From JAEUIT01 sp044220875 (GTDB taxonomy: Bacteria > Planctomycetota > Phycisphaerae > Phycisphaerales > SM1A02), in NCBI GenBank assembly GCA_044220875.1, contig JBGAQH010000001.1, positions 1,054,001 through 1,118,000 of the forward strand: a stretch of 64,000 nucleotides of DNA, read 5' to 3'. Position numbers and translations under genes: made by a program. Positions 24,525 through 33,473 of this stretch are shown piece by piece. The notes below the pieces were generated by a model. That model was not told the origin of the DNA. It did not search any database and saw only the letters and a list, made by a program, of their open reading frames with translations. The first letter of the stretch is position 1; every line of letters begins with the position of its first letter.

Positions 24525-25874
24525 TCACCCCGCCACAAGCCGCTCGTTGGTTTCGAATCGGTTCAGGGCCCCGAGCAGTTGCTCGATCTGAACGTGCGGC
24601 GGAACCGAGAGCAGCCGTCGGCGAAGGGCCGTGATCGTCTTGAGGGCCTGCTCGCTGAGGAGCAGGTGCTCCTTGCGGGTGCCGCTGGCGGCCAGGTTGA
24701 TCGCCGGGAAAATCCGCTTCTCGGCGATCTCGCGATCGAGGATCAGCTCCATGTTCCCCGTGCCCTTGAACTCCTCGAAGATGATCTGGTCGGCCCGCGA
24801 TCCCGTGTCGACGAGGCAGGTGGCGATGATCGTCAGCGAGCCGCCCTCCTCGGCGCGGCGGGCGGCACCGAAGAGCTGCTTCGGCACTTCGAGGGCCCGA
24901 GAGTCGAGACCGCCCGACATCGTGCGGCCGGAGCTTCCGTACTTGCGGCTGTTGTTGAAGGCCCGCCCGAGACGGGTGAGGGAGTCGAGAAGGACGACGA
25001 CGTCGCGGCCGGCCTCGACCATCCGCTTGGCCCGCTCGATCGCCAGGATCCCCAACGAGAGATGACGGTCGAGGTCCTGGTCGTTGCTCGAGGCCAGCAC
25101 GTGGGCGGGGACGTTGCGCTTGAAGTCGGTGACCTCTTCCGGGCGCTCGTCGATGAGGAGTGCGACCAGCTCGACCTGCGGGTGGTTGTGCTTGATGCCG
25201 AAGGCGATGTTCTGGAGAAGCACCGTCTTTCCGGCCTTGGGTGGCGCGACGATCAGGCCGCGGGTGCCGAAGCCGATCGGACAGAAGAGGTCAATGAGCC
25301 GACACGCCGGCGGGCAGCCCCGGTGCTCGAGGGTCATGCGCGGCGCGGGATCGAGCGGCGTGAGATCGGCGAAGGCCTTGCGGGCCTGGAAGGCCTCCAC
25401 CGCGAGTCCCTCGATCTCGCTCACCGACAGCACGACGGGGCGACCGCTTGCATTCGCCGATCCCTTGCCGCTCGGGGGCGAGCTGGCGCTGCCGACGATC
25501 TTGGCGTTCTGGCGCAGGCCGAGCTGCTGGATGAGCTCGGCCGAGATCGTCGGATCGTGGGCGGCTTCGACGAGACCGTCGGCGAGTTGGCGGAGTCGTC
25601 CCTCGCCGGAGGTGACCTTGCCGCCGGCGGTGGGGAGGTCGAGGATGCCGGCGACGGTCAGCCGCACTTCGGGCGGCGGTTCGGGAGAGAGCGCGGGAGG
25701 CAGTTCGGGCGCGACGGAGGGCGCCGCGGACTCTGCGGAGGGCTCCTCAGCGGCGGGGCCTCGACGGCGCCGTCGGCCGCGGCGCTTGCGACGATGGGCC
25801 GGCGCGCCGGCATCGCCTTCGGCCTCGGATGAGGGCACGGACGGATCCTCGGGCTGCTCGTTGGACGCTGACAT
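24525..25874 (-). CDS. rho: Transcription termination factor Rho, divergent N-terminal RNA-binding region
   Basis: Rho is the hexameric RNA helicase that ends untranslated transcripts. The 449-residue product has a disordered basic/Pro-rich N-terminus with an Arg run (30-38). The primary RNA-binding region (about 74-130) is diverged: the usual GFGFLR-type motif is absent, although SAELIQQLGLRQNAKIVG aligns with the family's end of that domain. The motor is typical: LTPLDPAPRMTLE, Walker A PPKAGKT (211-217), LLIDERPEEVTDF, SNDQDLDRH and LDSLTRLGRAFN. ATG 25874 is the only reasonable start after the short upstream extension. Rho commonly regulates its own leader, which here is about 400 nt. Confidence 0.93.
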   Translation of the reverse strand: MSASNEQPEDPSVPSSEAEGDAGAPAHRRKRRGRRRRRGPAAEEPSAESAAPSVAPELPPALSPEPPPEVRLTVAGILDLPTAGGKVTSGEGRLRQLADGLVEAAHDPTISAELIQQLGLRQNAKIVGSASSPPSGKGSANASGRPVVLSVSEIEGLAVEAFQARKAFADLTPLDPAPRMTLEHRGCPPACRLIDLFCPIGFGTRGLIVAPPKAGKTVLLQNIAFGIKHNHPQVELVALLIDERPEEVTDFKRNVPAHVLASSNDQDLDRHLSLGILAIERAKRMVEAGRDVVVLLDSLTRLGRAFNNSRKYGSSGRTMSGGLDSRALEVPKQLFGAARRAEEGGSLTIIATCLVDTGSRADQIIFEEFKGTGNMELILDREIAEKRIFPAINLAASGTRKEHLLLSEQALKTITALRRRLLSVPPHVQIEQLLGALNRFETNERLVAG

Positions 25875-26282
25875 GCGAAACGGGACGCTGATGGAGCGGG
25901 CAAGAGTCGGAACGAAGGCTGTACGTGAACGCCCATCTCCCCAATTGCCCATAGCCCAATGGCTCATAGCCACATTCGCCGTGGCGGGTCGGGAAGACAC
26001 GAGTGATCCGACGGGCCTCGCCGAGAGAGAGGTGGCGGTTGGCTCGCTCCTCCCGCACGTTCCGGCGGGCGTCCCATCGGTGCAAGGGCGGGACGGCCGG
26101 CGGAGACGGACAGGACGTCGGGCGGCCGACCGCGAGGTCAGCGAGGCCTTCACCGCGTCCCGCTCGCTCGCGTCGCGTCGCTTGCGCGGGGCGAGTGAGG
26201 GGCGAAGACGCTTCGTTCAGGCGAGGGGAGTAGAGCAACCCGCTTGGGGCATGTCAAGCCAAGCGGCGGGATTCGGCGCCAC
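25875..26282. other. 408-nt intergenic region upstream of rho
   Basis: No gene is supported. Near rho is an A+T-richer patch (about 25940-25970) in which CCCATAGCCCAATGGCTCATAGCC repeats the word CATAGCC. Close to the psuG stop an imperfect hairpin, CGCTTGG/CCAAGCG (26241-26265), could help end psuG transcription. The remainder is probably the rho leader. Confidence 0.5.
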
Positions 26283-27308
26283 TCAGGCGCCGACGAGCGA
26301 TGCGGCAAGGAGCGCCGCGATGCGCGCGTTGTTGAGGAGCGCCGCGACATTCGCATGCACCGAGCGACCTCCGGTGCGTTCGGCGACGCGGGCCAGGAGA
26401 AAGGGCGTGACGCCCGCGGAGGTGATCCCGCGGGCGACGGCCTCGGCCACGCTCTCGGCGATGATCGACTCGACCTCATCGAAGGCCAGGGCATAGCGCG
26501 CCGGCGGCGGCGCCGCGAGCAGGATGCCGCCGTGCGCCGCGAAATCGCGCCAATGGGCGATGCAGGTTCGGGCGGCGAGGGCGATCGAGGGGACCTCGCG
26601 CTGGACGGCGAGCGGCGCCGCTCCCTCGGTCAGGAAGCGCGGGAACCACGGCGTGTCGAGTCCGAGGACCGGCACGCCGAGCGAGTCCAGCGCCTCGACC
26701 GTCGCGGGCAGGTCGAGGATGCTCTTCGCGCCGGCGCTCACCACGCAGACCGGCGTGCGGGCCAGGGCGAGGAGATCGGCGGAGACGTCGGGCTGAAGCG
26801 CCCATCCGCGATGGACGCCGCCGATGCCGCCGGTCGCGAAGACGCGAATCGTTCCCCGGGCGTCGCGCGACGGCGCCGCGTTGGCGAGCGCGACCGCAGC
26901 GAGCGTGCCGGCGACGGTGGTGCCGCCATGGTCGCGCAGGGCGCGGGCCGGCGCGAGATCGCGGGCCGAGAGCTTCACGGCGCCGGTCGCTCCGCCGAGC
27001 CGGGCCAGCTCCCCGTCGGTGAGCCCGACGATCAGCTCGCCGTCGAGCATGCCGACCGTCGCCGCCTCGGCGCCGTGGGCCCGGACCACCGCGGCCATCG
27101 CCCGGGCGAGCTCGAGGTTCGCCGGCGAGCGTCCGTCCCATGCGTGGCCGACCCGACCTAACAGTTCGTCCGCGCAGGGGGGCGCGGCCATCGGCGTCCG
27201 CGGCAGCCCGTGGGTGAGGACCGCGGTCTCGAGGGCCACGACCGGACGTCCGAGCGCCAGCGCGCCGCGCACCGCCTCGCCCACGCGGACCGCCGACGTC
27301 GCCGTCAC
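26283..27308 (-). CDS. psuG: Pseudouridine-5'-phosphate glycosidase
   Basis: PsuG splits pseudouridine 5'-phosphate into uracil and ribose 5-phosphate, a step in breaking down modified RNA nucleosides. The 341-residue product has all family blocks: VALETAVLTHGLP, GTTVAGTL, FATGGIGGVHRG, SAGAKSILDLPATVE, DSLGVPVLG, GVTPFLL and ALLNNARIAA. The start is GTG at 27308, just 1 nt after the helicase stop, so it is the second gene of that transcript. The kinase PsuK that normally makes its substrate is not in the window. Confidence 0.93.
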   Translation of the reverse strand: MTATSAVRVGEAVRGALALGRPVVALETAVLTHGLPRTPMAAPPCADELLGRVGHAWDGRSPANLELARAMAAVVRAHGAEAATVGMLDGELIVGLTDGELARLGGATGAVKLSARDLAPARALRDHGGTTVAGTLAAVALANAAPSRDARGTIRVFATGGIGGVHRGWALQPDVSADLLALARTPVCVVSAGAKSILDLPATVEALDSLGVPVLGLDTPWFPRFLTEGAAPLAVQREVPSIALAARTCIAHWRDFAAHGGILLAAPPPARYALAFDEVESIIAESVAEAVARGITSAGVTPFLLARVAERTGGRSVHANVAALLNNARIAALLAASLVGA

Positions 27309-27309
27309 C

Positions 27310-28671
27310 TCAGCGCCCGCCTCGCGCGGTCCGGATGCGTCCGCCCATCCGCTTGTCGGGGAGGGCGATCGGGACCATGCCGTCGGGGAACGCGGCGCTG
27401 TCGGCCTTCTTGGCCTCGTCGGCGACGAGCATCGGCTGGTGCCGGTTGCGCTGCACGGCGAGCTCGTCCTTCCGCTTCGACTCCGCCTCGCGGCGCTCGA
27501 GCACCGCGCGGGGAATCGGGCCCGGCGTGAAGTCCGGGTATTCCTTCTTCGGGATCTCGACGTTGGCGAGCTGCTCGATGTTCGAGAGGAGCTGGCCCTG
27601 GTCGGGGCAGACGAACATCCACGCCACGCCGTCGCGGCCGGCGCGGGCGGTGCGTCCGATGCGGTGGATGTAGACCTCGGGATCCTCGGGCACGTCGTAG
27701 TTGATGACGTGGGAGATGTCCTCGACGTCGAGGCCGCGGCTGGCGAGGTCGCTGGCGACGAGCACCTTGAGGTTGCCCTCGCGGAGCCGCTCCATGACCT
27801 TGTCGCGCTTCGCCTGATACATGTCGCCGTGCATCGCGAAGGCGTCGATGCCCTTCTCGCTCAGGTACTCGGTGACCTCGTCGACGGTCCGCTTCATGCG
27901 GCAGAAGACGATGGTGAGCGCCGGCTCCTCGTGCTTGAGGAGGTGCAGCAGCAGCCGCCGCTTGTCCCAGGGCTCGACCGGCAGGTAGCTCTGGTTGACG
28001 CGCTCGACCGTCAGGCTCTTCTGGGCCGAGACGATCTTCACCGGATCCTTCATGTAGGTCCGGGCGAGACGCTCGATCTCGGGCGAGATCGTGGCGCTGA
28101 CGAAGATCGTCTGCGGTCCCTTGCGGAGCGCGGTGAGGATCTTGCGGATGTCGTCGCGGAAGCCGATGTCGAGCATCCGGTCGACCTCGTCGAGGATCGC
28201 GAACCGGATGTGCTCGTAGGGGAGCAGCCCGCGATCGTGGAGGTCCATCACCCGACCCGGCGTGCCGACGATGATCGCCGGACGGTGACCGGCCTTCGGG
28301 TCGAGCTTCACCATCTGCTTGCGGATCGGCTGGCCGCCGTAGACCGCGAGCACGCCGACGTTGGCGAAGTTGCCGAGGTCCTTGAGCTCCTCGGCGACCT
28401 GCACGGCGAGCTCGCGCGTGGGCACCAGCACAAGGGCCGAGAACGCGTCCTCGGGATTGAGCAGCTGAAGGAGCGGAAGGCCGAACGCCGCGGTCTTGCC
28501 CGACCCGGTCTTGGCCTGACCCAGGACGTCGCGCCCGTTCAGCGCGGCGGGAATGAGCGCCGCCTGGATGTGCGTCGGATGAACGAAGCCCTTCTTGGTG
28601 ATCCCCTCCAGCAGCGCGTCGCGAAGTCCGAGATTCGCGAACGTGGTGGTGAGATCAAAAATGTCCTGCAT
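27310..28671 (-). CDS. DEAD-box ATP-dependent RNA helicase
   Basis: The 453-residue helicase remodels RNA in the cytoplasm. It has Q motif region FVHPTHIQ, Walker A QAKTGSGKT (about 52-60), PTRELAVQ, GTPGR, motif II written DEVD (161-164) in place of DEAD, SAT, VFCRMKR, SDLASRGLDV and HRIGRTARAGR. A short basic C-terminal tail ends RIRTARGGR. The DEVD variant keeps the two metal-coordinating acids and should be active. ATG 28671 begins the usual FANLGLRDALLEGI opening. Similar to RhlE/CshA-type helicases, but a particular symbol is not justified. Confidence 0.92.
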   Translation of the reverse strand: MQDIFDLTTTFANLGLRDALLEGITKKGFVHPTHIQAALIPAALNGRDVLGQAKTGSGKTAAFGLPLLQLLNPEDAFSALVLVPTRELAVQVAEELKDLGNFANVGVLAVYGGQPIRKQMVKLDPKAGHRPAIIVGTPGRVMDLHDRGLLPYEHIRFAILDEVDRMLDIGFRDDIRKILTALRKGPQTIFVSATISPEIERLARTYMKDPVKIVSAQKSLTVERVNQSYLPVEPWDKRRLLLHLLKHEEPALTIVFCRMKRTVDEVTEYLSEKGIDAFAMHGDMYQAKRDKVMERLREGNLKVLVASDLASRGLDVEDISHVINYDVPEDPEVYIHRIGRTARAGRDGVAWMFVCPDQGQLLSNIEQLANVEIPKKEYPDFTPGPIPRAVLERREAESKRKDELAVQRNRHQPMLVADEAKKADSAAFPDGMVPIALPDKRMGGRIRTARGGR

Positions 28672-28771
28672 GAGTGGTCCTGTGGCGGGCGCGGAGGCGG
28701 TCCCTGGGGATCTGCGTTCGCGAGCCCAGCGTGGCTCAGCCGCGACCGCCACGCCAGCGTTCTGAATCGTC

Positions 28772-28800
28772 ATGGTACGGGCGAGGGGAGGACGATACAA
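28772..28800 (-). promoter_or_regulatory. Candidate sigma70-type promoter of the helicase-psuG operon
   Basis: Read on the minus strand, TTGTAT and TACCAT are separated by 17 nt, each matching the consensus at four of six places. They lie about 100 nt before the helicase start, in the 264-nt gap shared with the divergent alr gene. A CATAAT sequence at 28919-28924 might serve alr but has no matching -35 box. Confidence 0.3.
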
Positions 28801-28935
28801 ACGGGGCTGGTGTGGCGGCGCCGCAGCGGAGGCTGTCGGGTCCCCTGACGCTGGCCGGAGGCCGGCAGGAAGCTGGCGTCCCCGCCCGATTTCAAGCGCC
28901 CCAACGCGAGGCGACCGCCATAATGCGGCGGTCCG

Positions 28936-30267
28936 ATGCTCATGCACGAGCCGAGCTGTGTCGAGATCAATCTCTCCGCCATCGACCACAACATGGCGGC
29001 GATCCGCCGTCTCGTGGGACCGCAGTGCAAGCTCTGTCCGATCGTGAAGGCCGACGCCTACGGGATGGGTGCGGCGCGGGTCGCCCGCCGGCTGGCGACG
29101 GCAGGGGCCGACCTTGTCGCGGTCTATTCGCTGCCGCAGGCCGCCGAACTCGGGCTCGGCAACGCCAACCAGGCGCCGCTGGGCGTCCCGGTGCTCGTGC
29201 TCATGCCGGTCGCCGACATTCGCCGCGGCGACGAGACCAGCCGCATGCTGGTGAGCGGCCGCCTTCACCTGACCGTTCACGACGGTACGCAGCTTGAGGC
29301 CCTCGCCTCGCTGGCCGACCAGTACGCGACGACGATTCCCGTGCATCTGGAGATCGACTCGGGGCTGAGCCGGGGCGGCGCCCGACCCGACGACGCGGTT
29401 CGTCTCCTTGACCGCATCGCCACCGATCGGCGCTTCGCCCTCAAGGGCGTCTTCACCCACTTCGCCAACTCCCGGACCGATCGGGCGGCGACCGACGTCC
29501 AGCTCGCCGCCTTCGATGCCTTCCTGGCCGCGAACGCCCACGCGCTCACCGCCGAAACCGAGGTGCACGTGGCCAGCACCTACGCGCTCTTCCGCCACCG
29601 GCGATACCACCGCTCGATGGTGCGCTTCGGCCTGGCGTGGGCCGGCTATGGGCTTGAGGAACTCGACGGCGGCGAGCTTGAGCTCGGCGACGACCTGCTG
29701 CGGCCCTGCGTGCGATGGCGAAGCCGGCTCGTGCAGGTGAAGCGCATTCCGGTTGGCACCGCGGTCGGCTACGGTTCGCGCTGGACCGCGAAGCGCCCGT
29801 CGACGATCGGACTCATCCCGGTCGGATATGCCGATGGCTTCCCCGTCTATCGTCCCGACCCCGCCGCCGAGAGCTCGACGGCGCAAGGTCAGAAGGTCGC
29901 GATTCTCCGCGAAGTGACCCGCGGCGCGCGGACCGAGATCGTGCGCGAGTTCGCCCCGGTCATCGGCGCGGTCAACATGGATCAGATCACCGTCGACCTC
30001 ACCGACCTCGATCTGCTGACCCAGCGCGACGGCGGCCTCGGCCTGACCGTCGAGATCGTGAGCCCCGACGCCGCGGCCCCGAACCATCTTCCGAGGCTGG
30101 CCGCCCGATCGGGGATGATTCCGCACGAGATGCTCTGCCGCATCCATCCCAAGATCCCGCGGCTCTATGTCGTGGATGGTGCGGTCGAGGAAGCGTCCCC
30201 GAGCGCGACGGCGCCGACGGTTGCGGCCGAGGCCCGCCCCAACGGCGGCCGGGCCGCGGTCGGCTGA
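28936..30267 (+). CDS. alr: Alanine racemase
   Basis: This PLP enzyme makes D-alanine for peptidoglycan. The 443-residue product has the PLP-binding lysine Lys38 in VKADAYGMG (the usual second residue Asn is Asp here), the substrate loop IDSGLSRGG, catalytic Tyr279 in VGYGSRW, and PVGYADGFPVY and GAVNMDQITVDLT. It is longer than typical alr products (about 370), with an extra loop near 325-345 and a Pro/Ala-rich tail of about 30. It heads a likely operon: the flavin oxidoreductase starts 31 nt downstream. Confidence 0.92.
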   Translation: MLMHEPSCVEINLSAIDHNMAAIRRLVGPQCKLCPIVKADAYGMGAARVARRLATAGADLVAVYSLPQAAELGLGNANQAPLGVPVLVLMPVADIRRGDETSRMLVSGRLHLTVHDGTQLEALASLADQYATTIPVHLEIDSGLSRGGARPDDAVRLLDRIATDRRFALKGVFTHFANSRTDRAATDVQLAAFDAFLAANAHALTAETEVHVASTYALFRHRRYHRSMVRFGLAWAGYGLEELDGGELELGDDLLRPCVRWRSRLVQVKRIPVGTAVGYGSRWTAKRPSTIGLIPVGYADGFPVYRPDPAAESSTAQGQKVAILREVTRGARTEIVREFAPVIGAVNMDQITVDLTDLDLLTQRDGGLGLTVEIVSPDAAAPNHLPRLAARSGMIPHEMLCRIHPKIPRLYVVDGAVEEASPSATAPTVAAEARPNGGRAAVG

Positions 30268-30298
30268 GCGGCAAACTCGCGTACGCTCCCCGACAGTG

Positions 30299-31456
30299 AT
30301 GGAGCGCGACGCGATCATCATCGGCGGCGGACCCGCGGGCGCGGTGGCCGCGTGGCGCTTCGCGATCCGCGGCTGGGACGTGGTGTTGGTCGAGCGCCGC
30401 GAGGACGGCGCCGACAAGTGCTGCGGCCACTGCCTTCATCCGCAGGCGTTTCGCGTGCTCGATGCGATGGGCTGCGGCGATGCGGTGCGGCGGGCGAGCA
30501 CCGGGCGGACGCTGCGCGGTCGCGTGCTGATGCAGGACGACCTCGTCGTCGTGAATGACTCCTTCGCCGCGGGCCGCCACGGCGACGGCGGCGTCATCGT
30601 CCAGCGACGCACGCTCGACCCGCTGCTGCGCTGCGCCGCGGCGATGGCCGGGGCCGACATCCGCTGCGGCACGTCGGCGAGGATCGAGTCGCTCGACGGC
30701 GGCGGCGCGCGGGTCTCGCTGCGCGTCGCGGACGGTCCGGAGGAGACGATCGCCGCGAAGCTCCTCGTCGGCGCCGACGGCGTCGGCAGCGCCGTGGCCC
30801 GCATGGCCGGACTCGTCGACGGCGCGCGCGTCGGACGGAAGTTCGGCATCGGCCTTGACGTCATCACCGACGCGCCGACGCCGGAGCTCGACGAGACGGT
30901 CAGCATGTTCGTCGCCGACGGCGGGTACCTCGGCGTCGTGCGCGAGCGCGGCGATCGGCTGCACTGCGGCGCGCTGGTCTCGGCCGACGCGCCGATGCCG
31001 ACCAGGCCGCTCGAGGCGATCGGGTGGTTCGTCGACCGATCGCCGATCCTCCGCTCTGCGATGGGTTCGGCGTGGCAGGCGCGGGCCGAGCGCATCATCG
31101 CCAGCGGCCCGATGCCGTGGCGGACGACCGCCCGCACGGCGCCGGGCGTCGCGCTGGTCGGCGACGCGGCGGGATACGTCGAGCCCTTCACGGGCGAGGG
31201 CATGCGCTGGGCGATCGAGTCGTCGTGGATGCTGGCCGACGCGATCGGCGACGGCCGGTGGGACGCCGCGGCGCGGGAACGCTACGAGTGCGCGTGGCGC
31301 GATGCGGTGGGGGCGATGCACGCCCGATGCGACGTGGTCGCCCGCCTGGCCGCATCGCCGCGGCTGCTCGCGGGCATCGGCGCCGCCCGCAGGATCTGGC
31401 CGACGCTGGGCGACCGGGCGATGGGCGGAATCGTCCGGAAGCTGGTGCCCCGATGA
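30299..31456 (+). CDS. FAD-dependent oxidoreductase (geranylgeranyl-reductase/PHBH-like)
   Basis: The 385-residue flavoprotein has the N-terminal dinucleotide fold IIIGGGPAGAVAAWRFA, a CCGHCLHP loop typical of the geranylgeranyl reductase branch, the LVGADGVGSAVAR (DG) motif and VALVGDAAGYVEPFTGEGM, the second FAD-binding motif. Members reduce isoprenoid chains or hydroxylate aromatic products. Its stop overlaps the type III polyketide synthase start as ATGA, so it probably tailors that enzyme's product, an inference from operon structure. An in-frame GTG directly before the ATG is an alternative start. Confidence 0.87.
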   Translation: MERDAIIIGGGPAGAVAAWRFAIRGWDVVLVERREDGADKCCGHCLHPQAFRVLDAMGCGDAVRRASTGRTLRGRVLMQDDLVVVNDSFAAGRHGDGGVIVQRRTLDPLLRCAAAMAGADIRCGTSARIESLDGGGARVSLRVADGPEETIAAKLLVGADGVGSAVARMAGLVDGARVGRKFGIGLDVITDAPTPELDETVSMFVADGGYLGVVRERGDRLHCGALVSADAPMPTRPLEAIGWFVDRSPILRSAMGSAWQARAERIIASGPMPWRTTARTAPGVALVGDAAGYVEPFTGEGMRWAIESSWMLADAIGDGRWDAAARERYECAWRDAVGAMHARCDVVARLAASPRLLAGIGAARRIWPTLGDRAMGGIVRKLVPR

Positions 31457-32493
31457 CCGCGACGCTGCGCGGCCTCGGATTCGCCGTGCCCCCGGCCCAT
31501 GAGCAGTCGACGCTGACCGCGGCCCAGGCCGAGGCGTGGCGGCTCGGCGAGTCGGAGCGGCTGCGCTGGGCGCGGATCGTCCGAGGCTCGACGATCGAGC
31601 GCCGCCACGTCGCGGCGGATCCGGCGACGACGATGGGAATGTCGACGGGCGAGCGCATGCGCGCGTACGAGCGGGCGGCGCCGGCCCTCGCCGAACGCGC
31701 AGCGCGCGAAGCGTTAGGCAACGCAGGACGGACGCCGGGCGAGATCACCGACTGCGTCGTGGTGAGCTGCACGGGCTTCGTCGCGCCGGGCGTGGGCGCG
31801 ATCATCGCCCCGGCCCTGGGACTTCGTCCGACGGTGCGGCACACCCAGATCGGCTTCATGGGCTGCTTCGGCGGCATCCTCGGCCTGCGGGCGGCGGTCG
31901 GCGCGGCGAGCGCCGATCCGGACGCCCAGGTCCTCGTCGTCTGCGTCGAGATCTGCTCGCTGCACCTTCGCGACGACCGCGATCCGCAGAACCTCGTCGC
32001 GGCCGCGATCTTCGCCGACGGCGCCGCGGCCGCGGTGGTCGACGGGCGCGCCGGCGGCGGCATGGGCACGCTCGGCCTCGGACGGACGCTCGTCATCGAC
32101 GAGGCGCGGGACGCGATGGCGTGGCGGATCGGCGACGACGGCTTCGCGATGACCCTGACCCGCGAGGTGCCGGCGGCGCTCGAGCGCGAGCTTGCGGCCT
32201 TCGTCGCCCTCGGCGGTTGCGCGGGATGCGCCGTGCATCCGGGGGGACCGGGCGTCCTCGACGCCGTCGAGCGCGGCCTGGCCGGGCGCGGACTCGATCC
32301 GCATTCGCTGCCCGCGAGCCGCGCGGTGCTCCGCGACTACGGCAACATGAGCTCGGGCTCGATCCTCTTCGTCCTGGCCGAATACCTTCGGCGCGGCGGT
32401 GCCCTTCCCGTCGACCTCCTCGCCTTCGGCCCCGGGCTCACGCTCGACGCCCTTCGCTGCGGTCCGCCGCTCGCCGTCGCGATCACGCGCTGA
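31453..32493 (+). CDS. Type III polyketide synthase (chalcone/stilbene synthase family)
   Basis: The 346-residue homodimeric enzyme condenses malonyl-CoA units onto an acyl-CoA starter. The catalytic triad is present: Cys138 in GFMGCFGGI, His262 in AVHPGGPGVLDAVE and Asn298 in YGNMSSGSILFVL. Bacterial relatives make alkylresorcinols, alkylpyrones or similar lipid-like phenolics; the product here is unknown. It overlaps the flavin enzyme by 4 nt upstream. It converges on the FkbM gene with an 11-nt overlap of the two 3' ends. Confidence 0.92.
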   Translation: MTATLRGLGFAVPPAHEQSTLTAAQAEAWRLGESERLRWARIVRGSTIERRHVAADPATTMGMSTGERMRAYERAAPALAERAAREALGNAGRTPGEITDCVVVSCTGFVAPGVGAIIAPALGLRPTVRHTQIGFMGCFGGILGLRAAVGAASADPDAQVLVVCVEICSLHLRDDRDPQNLVAAAIFADGAAAAVVDGRAGGGMGTLGLGRTLVIDEARDAMAWRIGDDGFAMTLTREVPAALERELAAFVALGGCAGCAVHPGGPGVLDAVERGLAGRGLDPHSLPASRAVLRDYGNMSSGSILFVLAEYLRRGGALPVDLLAFGPGLTLDALRCGPPLAVAITR

Positions 32494-33424
32494 AGAGGAC
32501 GTCGCGGGCCGCGACGGCGGCGCTGCCGCTGGTCACGATCGTGCCCGGACCGCGGACCTCCGGGGCGCTGGCGACGTAGCCGCGCGGGAGCATCGAGCGG
32601 AAGCGGTCGAACTGGGCGGGCTCGTTGAACTCGACGAAGAGCTGCGGCCGGTCGGAGGCGACCGTCTCCTTCGCCCCCTCGAGGACCTCGCACTCGTGGC
32701 CCTCGACGTCGATCTTGATGAAGTCGATGCGACCGATCTCCCGGGCGAGCTCGTCCAGGGTGCGGAGCGGCACGGCGATCGTCTGGCCGCCCGAGGCGCC
32801 GTCGATGCGATTGGCGCCGCAGTGTCCCGGATCCACCGAGAGCGTCGCCTCGCCCGTTCGGTTCGAGAGCGCACACCGCTGCACGCTGATGTGGCGGTGG
32901 CCGCTCAGCATGATGTTGCGCTCAAGTCGCGCCGCGGTCGCCGGCGTCGGCTCGAACGCGACCACGCGGCGGAAGAAGAGGCCGGCGGTGAGGGTGTGAA
33001 AGCCCGCGTTGGCGCCGATGTCGAGCATCGTGCGCCCCTTGCCGGCGAATCCGGCCAGGAGCGAGGTGAGGCGCACGGTCGGGTTGCGGAGGATGTACCC
33101 GCACTCGGGGCTCTCGGCGAGATCGAGCTCCATGGTGAAGCGCTCGCCGCGCAGCCGGAAATGCACGCGCTTCAGGCAACTGCCGCCGAGGGCCTTCGCC
33201 GACGACGCCTCCCAGAGAAGCGACCAGAGGACGCTCGGAAGTCCGGGGTCGCCGACCTCGAGCTCAAGCTGCCGATCGAGGTCGACGGTGAGCCCGTCGG
33301 GGATCGCGCGGATGAAGTCCAGGTCGATCGCGCCGAGGTGATGGCCGAGCATCCCCGCGACCATGCCGCGGAAGCGCGGCGTGCGCATCGCCTTCTCAAG
33401 CAGATTTCGGAGGAGTTGTCGCAC
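32483..33424 (-). CDS. FkbM-family SAM-dependent methyltransferase
   Basis: The 313-residue protein has a helical N-terminal part. A class I methyltransferase domain follows: SAM motif I MLDIGANAGFHTL (about residue 132), acidic strand 2 end VVAFEPTPATA, and IDFIKIDVEGHECEVLEGA, the FkbM signature. FkbM enzymes O-methylate sugars, polyketides or glycans. Being next to a type III polyketide synthase suggests methylation of its phenolic product, but the opposite orientation weakens this. It is divergent from the multi-HTH gene, with 49 nt between the starts. Confidence 0.85.
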   Translation of the reverse strand: MRQLLRNLLEKAMRTPRFRGMVAGMLGHHLGAIDLDFIRAIPDGLTVDLDRQLELEVGDPGLPSVLWSLLWEASSAKALGGSCLKRVHFRLRGERFTMELDLAESPECGYILRNPTVRLTSLLAGFAGKGRTMLDIGANAGFHTLTAGLFFRRVVAFEPTPATAARLERNIMLSGHRHISVQRCALSNRTGEATLSVDPGHCGANRIDGASGGQTIAVPLRTLDELAREIGRIDFIKIDVEGHECEVLEGAKETVASDRPQLFVEFNEPAQFDRFRSMLPRGYVASAPEVRGPGTIVTSGSAAVAARDVLFSA

Positions 33425-33473
33425 TGGATGGAAGCCCGACGGCGGGGGAGCGAAAGGGCATTAGAATCGAATC

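Noticed and set aside
21498..25832. A 1444-codon open frame on the plus strand across TrmH, both MCE genes and rho
   Set aside because: It is antisense to four convincing genes. Long stop-free shadows are expected at this G+C content and codon use.
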